From assembly GCF_013385825.1 (NCBI RefSeq), contig NZ_JACAPG010000018.1:124001-188000 (forward strand): a stretch of 64,000 nucleotides of DNA. Reading direction: 5' to 3'. The notes below the pieces were generated by a model. It had not been told where the DNA came from and ran no database searches. It worked only from the letters and a program-made list of their open reading frames with translations. Numbering within the stretch: the stretch's first letter is position 1; each line of letters opens with the position of its first letter. This document shows, one piece after another, positions 60,393 to 64,000 of the stretch. The position numbers and the translations under genes were made by a program. Source of the stretch: Pseudomonas reactans (GTDB lineage Bacteria; Pseudomonadota; Gammaproteobacteria; Pseudomonadales; Pseudomonadaceae).

Positions 60393-61454
60393 CACCCCGG
60401 ATTCCATATGGTGCGTCCACGGGAATTGGTCAAACATCGCACACTGGGTGATTTTGTGCGTGTCATGCAGTTGCGCAATGTTCGCCGCCAACGTCTCCGG
60501 GTTGCAGGAGATGTACAGAATGTTGTCGAAGCGTCGGGTCAACTCGCAGGTGTCCGGGTCCATGCCGGCGCGCGGTGGGTCGACGAACACGCTGCCGAAT
60601 TCGTAGCTTTTCAGGTCGATGCCGTGCAGGCGACGGAATGGTCGCACTTCGTTCAGCGCTTCAGTGAGTTCTTCGGCTGACAGGCGCACCAGGGTGACGT
60701 TATCCACCGCGTTTTCATCGAGGTTGCTCAGGGCTGCATTCACCGAGGTCTTGCTGATTTCGGTGGCCAGCACTTTGCGCACGCGGGTCGCCAGGGGCAG
60801 GGTGAAGTTGCCGTTGCCGCAATACAACTCCAGCAGATCATCCGGGCGATCACCCAGGGCTTCATAAGCCCAGTTGAGCATCTTCTGGTTCACCGTGCCG
60901 TTGGGCTGGGTGAAGGCGCCTTCGGGTTGGCGGTAGCTGAAGGTGCGCCCGCCCACATCGAGTTTTTCCACCACGTAGTCATGGCCGATTACATCGCGCT
61001 TGCCCTTGGAGCGGCCGATGATGCTGACATTCAAGTCAGCCGCCAGTTTATTAGCGGCGGTGTGCCAATGCTCGTCCAGCGGGCGGTGATAGCACAGGGT
61101 GATCATCGCGTCGCCGGCCAGGGTGGTGAGGAACTCCACCTGGAACAGCTTGTGGCTCAGGGCCGCACTGGCTTGCCAGGCTGCCTTGAGTTGCGGCATC
61201 AACTGGTTGATGCGCAGGCTGGCGATGGGAAATTCTTCGATCAGGATCGGCGTGCGCTTGTCGTCCTGGGAGAACATCGCGTAGTGGCGCTCACCGCCTT
61301 CGCGCCACAGGCGGAACTCCGCGCGCAGGCGGAAGTTCTGCAGCGGCGAGTCGAAGACCTGCGGCTCTGGCGCGTCGAACGGGGCCAGTAGGTCACGCAA
61401 ACGCGTGACCTTGTCTTGCAGTTGAGCGGTGTAGCTTGCGGCGTCAAAAGTCAT
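60375..61454 (-). CDS. trmA: tRNA (uracil-5)-methyltransferase
   Basis: TrmA makes 5-methyluridine at position 54 of tRNA (T-loop), with SAM. The 359-residue protein shows the SAM block ELYCGNGNFTLPLATRV, the FVDPPRAGMD motif and the catalytic-Cys block YISCNPETLAANI near residue 320; N-terminal FRLRAEFRLWREGGERHYAMF is also TrmA-like. No iron-sulfur CxxxxxCxxC motif, which separates it from RlmD. It overlaps the NCS2 permease stop by four bases (ATGA), so the two are probably one transcript, and it converges on the DUF2442 gene. Confidence 0.95.
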   Translation of the reverse strand: MTFDAASYTAQLQDKVTRLRDLLAPFDAPEPQVFDSPLQNFRLRAEFRLWREGGERHYAMFSQDDKRTPILIEEFPIASLRINQLMPQLKAAWQASAALSHKLFQVEFLTTLAGDAMITLCYHRPLDEHWHTAANKLAADLNVSIIGRSKGKRDVIGHDYVVEKLDVGGRTFSYRQPEGAFTQPNGTVNQKMLNWAYEALGDRPDDLLELYCGNGNFTLPLATRVRKVLATEISKTSVNAALSNLDENAVDNVTLVRLSAEELTEALNEVRPFRRLHGIDLKSYEFGSVFVDPPRAGMDPDTCELTRRFDNILYISCNPETLAANIAQLHDTHKITQCAMFDQFPWTHHMESGVLLTRR

Positions 61455-62746
61455 GCGTTGAACCAGCCCAGCTTGATCACAAACAGAATCGACAGAATCA
61501 CCAGTGCCGGGTTCAGCTCACGGTAGCGGCCCGAAAGCAGCTTGATGGCGGTCCAGGCGATGAAACCGAAGGCAATGCCGTTGGCAATGGAGTAGGTAAA
61601 AGGCATTGCCAGAGCGGTAACCACCACCGGCGCTGCCACAGTGATGTCGTCCCAGTCGATTTCGGCCAGGCCCTGGGTCATCAGCACCGCCACGAACAGC
61701 AGTGCCGGCGCAGTGGCGAAGGCCGGTACGCTGGCGGCCAGCGGCGAGAAGAACAGTGCCAGCAGGAACAGAATCGCGACCACGATGGCGGTCAAACCGG
61801 TACGGCCACCGGCGCTCACGCCCGCAGCCGATTCGATGTAGCTGGTGGTGGTCGAGGTACCCAGCAGCGAGCCGGCCATGGCGGCCGTACTGTCGGCAAT
61901 CAACGCACGGCCCATTTTCGGCATATGGCCGTCCTTGCCCATCAGGCCGGCGCGCTTGGCCACGCCGATCAGGGTGCCGGAGTTGTCGAACAGGTCAACG
62001 AACAGGAAGGCGAAGATCACGCTGACCAAGCCGATATCCAGCGCGCCTTTGATATCCAGCTGCAGGAAGGTCGGGGCCAGGGATGGCGGCATCGAAACAA
62101 CGCCGCCGAACGCGGTGACGCCCAGCAGGATTGAAACGATGGTGACCGCCAGGATGCCGATCAGCACCGCACCGCGTACCGCCAAGGCTTCCAGGGCGAC
62201 GATCAGGATAAAGCCAAACGTAGCCAGGATCGGCGCGGGTTTTTTCAGGTCGCCCAGGCCCACCAGGGTGTTGGGGTTGCCGACCACGATCCCGGCGTTA
62301 TGCAGGGCGATCAGCGCCAGGAACAGGCCGATACCGGCGGCAATCGCCGAGCGCAGCGGCAGTGGGATGGCGTTGATGATCCATTCACGAATACGGAAGA
62401 TCGACAGCAGGAAGAACAACACCGCCGAGATAAACACCGCACCCAGCGCCACCTGCCAGGTATGGCCCATGTGCAGGACCACGGTGTAGGTAAAGAAGGC
62501 GTTGAGGCCCATGCCGGGCGCGAGGGCGATCGGGTAGTTGGCGATCAGGCCCATCACGGTCGAACCGATGGCGGCCGCCAGGCAGGTCGCGACAAACACC
62601 GCGCCCTTGTCCATGCCGGTCTCGCCGAGGATGCTCGGGTTCACGAACAGGATGTAGGCCATGGCCAGGAATGTCGTGATGCCCGCGAGGATCTCGGTGC
62701 GCACGTTGGTGTTGTGTGCCTTGAGTTGAAACAGCTTTTCCAGCAT
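61451..62746 (-). CDS. NCS2-family purine permease (AdeP/GhxP-like)
   Basis: A 431-residue purine transporter of the AzgA-like NCS2 group, expected to import adenine, hypoxanthine or guanine with protons. Landmarks are TEILAGITTFLAMAYILFVNPSIL at the N-terminus, ANYPIALAPGMGLNAFFTY, and DLFDNSGTLIGVAKRAG, the typical substrate-site segment. The ATG at 62746 (MLEKLFQLKAHNTNVRTEIL) is chosen over an upstream frame with no family likeness. Two short hairpins occur in its leader. Coupling to trmA through the ATGA overlap is noteworthy, but the purpose is unclear. Confidence 0.92.
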   Translation of the reverse strand: MLEKLFQLKAHNTNVRTEILAGITTFLAMAYILFVNPSILGETGMDKGAVFVATCLAAAIGSTVMGLIANYPIALAPGMGLNAFFTYTVVLHMGHTWQVALGAVFISAVLFFLLSIFRIREWIINAIPLPLRSAIAAGIGLFLALIALHNAGIVVGNPNTLVGLGDLKKPAPILATFGFILIVALEALAVRGAVLIGILAVTIVSILLGVTAFGGVVSMPPSLAPTFLQLDIKGALDIGLVSVIFAFLFVDLFDNSGTLIGVAKRAGLMGKDGHMPKMGRALIADSTAAMAGSLLGTSTTTSYIESAAGVSAGGRTGLTAIVVAILFLLALFFSPLAASVPAFATAPALLFVAVLMTQGLAEIDWDDITVAAPVVVTALAMPFTYSIANGIAFGFIAWTAIKLLSGRYRELNPALVILSILFVIKLGWFNA

Positions 62747-62753
62747 GCCTGCT

Positions 62754-62820
62754 CCCAGTGACGCTCTGTGGCGTCGTGATTTGTTGACCTCTAAGTCAAA
62801 GCACAAACTGCGCCAAGCGC
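62754..62820 (-). promoter_or_regulatory. Leader of the NCS2 permease gene with two hairpins
   Basis: On the minus strand TTGAC/GTCAA around six bases forms one hairpin (62788-62803), and GACGC/GCGTC around six bases another (62760-62775). Further upstream TATGAT (62865-62870) could be a -10. I could not match a known riboswitch, so no class is claimed. Confidence 0.35.
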
Positions 62821-62919
62821 CTGTGGTTTCAGAGAGGATCGGAAAAAGCGGCGCATCATACCAGCAGCCGAGGCCTTGAGGCATACTGCGCCGACGTTTA
62901 AACCAAGGTCATTTGCAGC

Positions 62920-63366
62920 ATGAAAAACGCCAGCCCGTGGAGTCTAGCCCTGATCCCCTGTATCAGCCTGTTGCTCGGAGCAGCACCGGCCTGGGGCGCG
63001 ACTGCACCGCCGTTGAGCGAAGTGCGTGTGTTCCAGGTCGAGTCGGCGGCGTGTAAGGAAAGCATCCCCGAGCGCGCGCAGAGTACGCAGATGTGTACGC
63101 ACCGTGGGCCTACCAAGGTTTCCGTCATGGAGGTGGGCCTCGGTAACAACCCCATGGGCCGCTTCGATGGCGCTGAATTGAATGGGCAGCGCACGGCGGT
63201 TTGCCAGGTCGGCAACATCAGCGAGGTGTGCGACGGCGCGGGCACACTGATGGGCTACATCTATGTGTTTGATCTGAATGTCGAGGCCCAAGGCTGGTTC
63301 CAGTACAGCAACTCCTCGATCAATCCCCCGCAAAACACCCTGACCACGCAGCTCAATATCCGCTGA
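62920..63366 (+). CDS. Secreted DUF4879 (YolA-like) protein
   Basis: A 148-residue exported protein. The signal peptide is about residues 1-26 (SLALIPCISLLLGAAPAWG). The mature domain begins with PPLSEVRVFQVESAAC, holds an HRGPTKVSVMEVGLGNNPMG stretch, and ends with IYVFDLNVEAQGWFQYSN, PPQNTLTTQLNIR. That order and the terminal NTLTTQLNI resemble Bacillus YolA (DUF4879), as I remember it. Several cysteines are spaced so that disulfides are possible. Function is unknown. The ATG at 62920 has no strong ribosome site. Confidence 0.7.
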   Translation: MKNASPWSLALIPCISLLLGAAPAWGATAPPLSEVRVFQVESAACKESIPERAQSTQMCTHRGPTKVSVMEVGLGNNPMGRFDGAELNGQRTAVCQVGNISEVCDGAGTLMGYIYVFDLNVEAQGWFQYSNSSINPPQNTLTTQLNIR

Positions 63367-63463
63367 TCAATCCGCTTGAACGCTCAATACCTCGGGCAGT
63401 CGTACCCCTTGAGACGGCGACTTCCCTGAACGCCGCGGACGTACACCAACCCGTGAGGTGTTT

Positions 63464-63970
63464 ATGAGCGCGACCCCCAATGGCGCGGCGGCCCAGCCGT
63501 TCGTCAGCCACTCGATATGCCTGCGCCTCAACGGCAAGGACCGCCAACTGGATGTGTTGCCCTGGACCACGCTGCTTGATCTGTTGCGTGAACAACTCGA
63601 CCTGGTCGGCAGTAAAAAAGGCTGCGACCACGGCCAGTGCGGTGCCTGCACGGTGTTGCGCGACGGCAAACGGATCAATGCCTGCCTGACCCTGGCGGTG
63701 ATGTGTGACGGTGCCGAACTCACCACCATCGAAGGCCTGGCCGACGGCGAACAACTGCACCCGATGCAGCAAGCCTTCATCAAACACGATGCCTTCCAGT
63801 GCGGTTATTGCACCCCCGGTCAGATCTGTTCGGCCATCGGCCTGGTCAATGAAGGTCGCGCCCACGACACCGCGCAGATCCAGGAACTGATGAGTGGCAA
63901 CCTGTGCCGCTGTGGGGCCTACAGCAATATCCGCGATGCCATCGAGGACGTTGTGGGAGGTGAGCAATGA
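63464..63970 (+). CDS. Molybdenum hydroxylase [2Fe-2S] subunit
   Basis: A 168-residue iron-sulfur subunit of a xanthine-dehydrogenase-family enzyme (PaoA/CoxS/IorA group), handing electrons from the Mo site to FAD. The plant-type cluster is CDHGQCGACTVLRDG with a further C in NACLTLA; the second cluster is CGYCTPGQ plus LCRCGAYSN. There is a short Ala/Pro-rich N-terminal extension without a clear Tat signal, suggesting a cytoplasmic location. ATG 63464 follows GAGG; a GTG six bases earlier is possible. Its stop overlaps the next gene by ATGA. Confidence 0.93.
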   Translation: MSATPNGAAAQPFVSHSICLRLNGKDRQLDVLPWTTLLDLLREQLDLVGSKKGCDHGQCGACTVLRDGKRINACLTLAVMCDGAELTTIEGLADGEQLHPMQQAFIKHDAFQCGYCTPGQICSAIGLVNEGRAHDTAQIQELMSGNLCRCGAYSNIRDAIEDVVGGEQ

Positions 63971-64000
63971 ATCCTTTCCAATACAGCAAGCCGGTCGATG
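63967..64000 (+). CDS. Start of the next molybdenum hydroxylase subunit (partial)
   Basis: Only the first 11 codons (MNPFQYSKPVD) are inside the window. The opening resembles the FAD-binding medium subunit that normally follows the [2Fe-2S] gene, and the ATGA overlap implies an operon. The identification is from context. Confidence 0.7.
   Translation, partial: MNPFQYSKPVD

Overview
The window looks like chromosomal DNA of a fluorescens-group Pseudomonas. It is GC-rich, the block leuS-lnt-corC-ybeY-phoH-miaB-hemL-thiE-thiD-ladS follows the order I remember from Pseudomonas aeruginosa, and the intergenic spaces carry many of the short palindromic REP doublets typical of P. fluorescens. No rRNA, tRNA, CRISPR array, prophage or insertion sequence was seen. 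All family names come from reading the translations and recalling family motifs; no database search was possible.

Region by region. 1-12.2 kb is housekeeping on the minus strand: leuS (truncated by the window edge), lnt, corC, ybeY, phoH, miaB and the thiD-thiE-hemL cofactor run. 12.5-14.9 kb is the hybrid kinase ladS. 15-29.2 kb mixes metabolism and RNA biology (AidB-like acyl-CoA dehydrogenase, AMP nucleosidase, RluE, an Lrp regulator, a CDF metal exporter, HrpB helicase, an EEP phosphohydrolase, a NYN-domain protein and a DEDDh exonuclease). 29.3-33.6 kb holds a second Lrp regulator, an EamA exporter, RhlE and a TIGR03862-type flavoprotein. 33.8-37.1 kb is one very large gene for an HrpK/HrpF-NolX-like protein with no type III secretion gene near it. 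37.3-43.9 kb holds a histone-deacetylase-like hydrolase, a GNAT acetyltransferase, TesB with a HAD phosphatase, an alpha/beta hydrolase, a YpfJ-like metallopeptidase, a lipoprotein and a DMT exporter.

43.9-49.5 kb is a quinate/shikimate catabolic cluster: an MFS transporter diverging from the fused dehydratase quiC1, a TetR regulator, and an aroE-like/aroQ pair. Together they can import hydroaromatic acids and convert them through 3-dehydroquinate and 3-dehydroshikimate to protocatechuate. A similar sequence motif lies in both promoter regions and may be the regulator's operator. 49.7-59.4 kb is a complete haem-acquisition locus, hasI-hasS-hasR-hasA-hasD-hasE-hasF: an ECF sigma factor and its anti-sigma, the TonB-dependent receptor, the secreted hemophore with both expected haem ligands, and its type I secretion system, with Fur-like boxes upstream. 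59.5-60.4 kb is a two-gene DUF4160/DUF2442 module that may be a toxin-antitoxin pair. 60.4-64 kb carries trmA, an NCS2 purine permease, a YolA-like secreted protein and the start of a molybdenum hydroxylase operon that runs off the right edge.

The observations most worth a second look are the orphan HrpK-like protein with internal repeats, the DUF4160/DUF2442 pair with an AT-hook-like tail, three genes whose stop codon lies inside a REP element, the shared operator-like motif of the quinate cluster, and an isolated terminator that suggests an unannotated short transcript near 20.1 kb.
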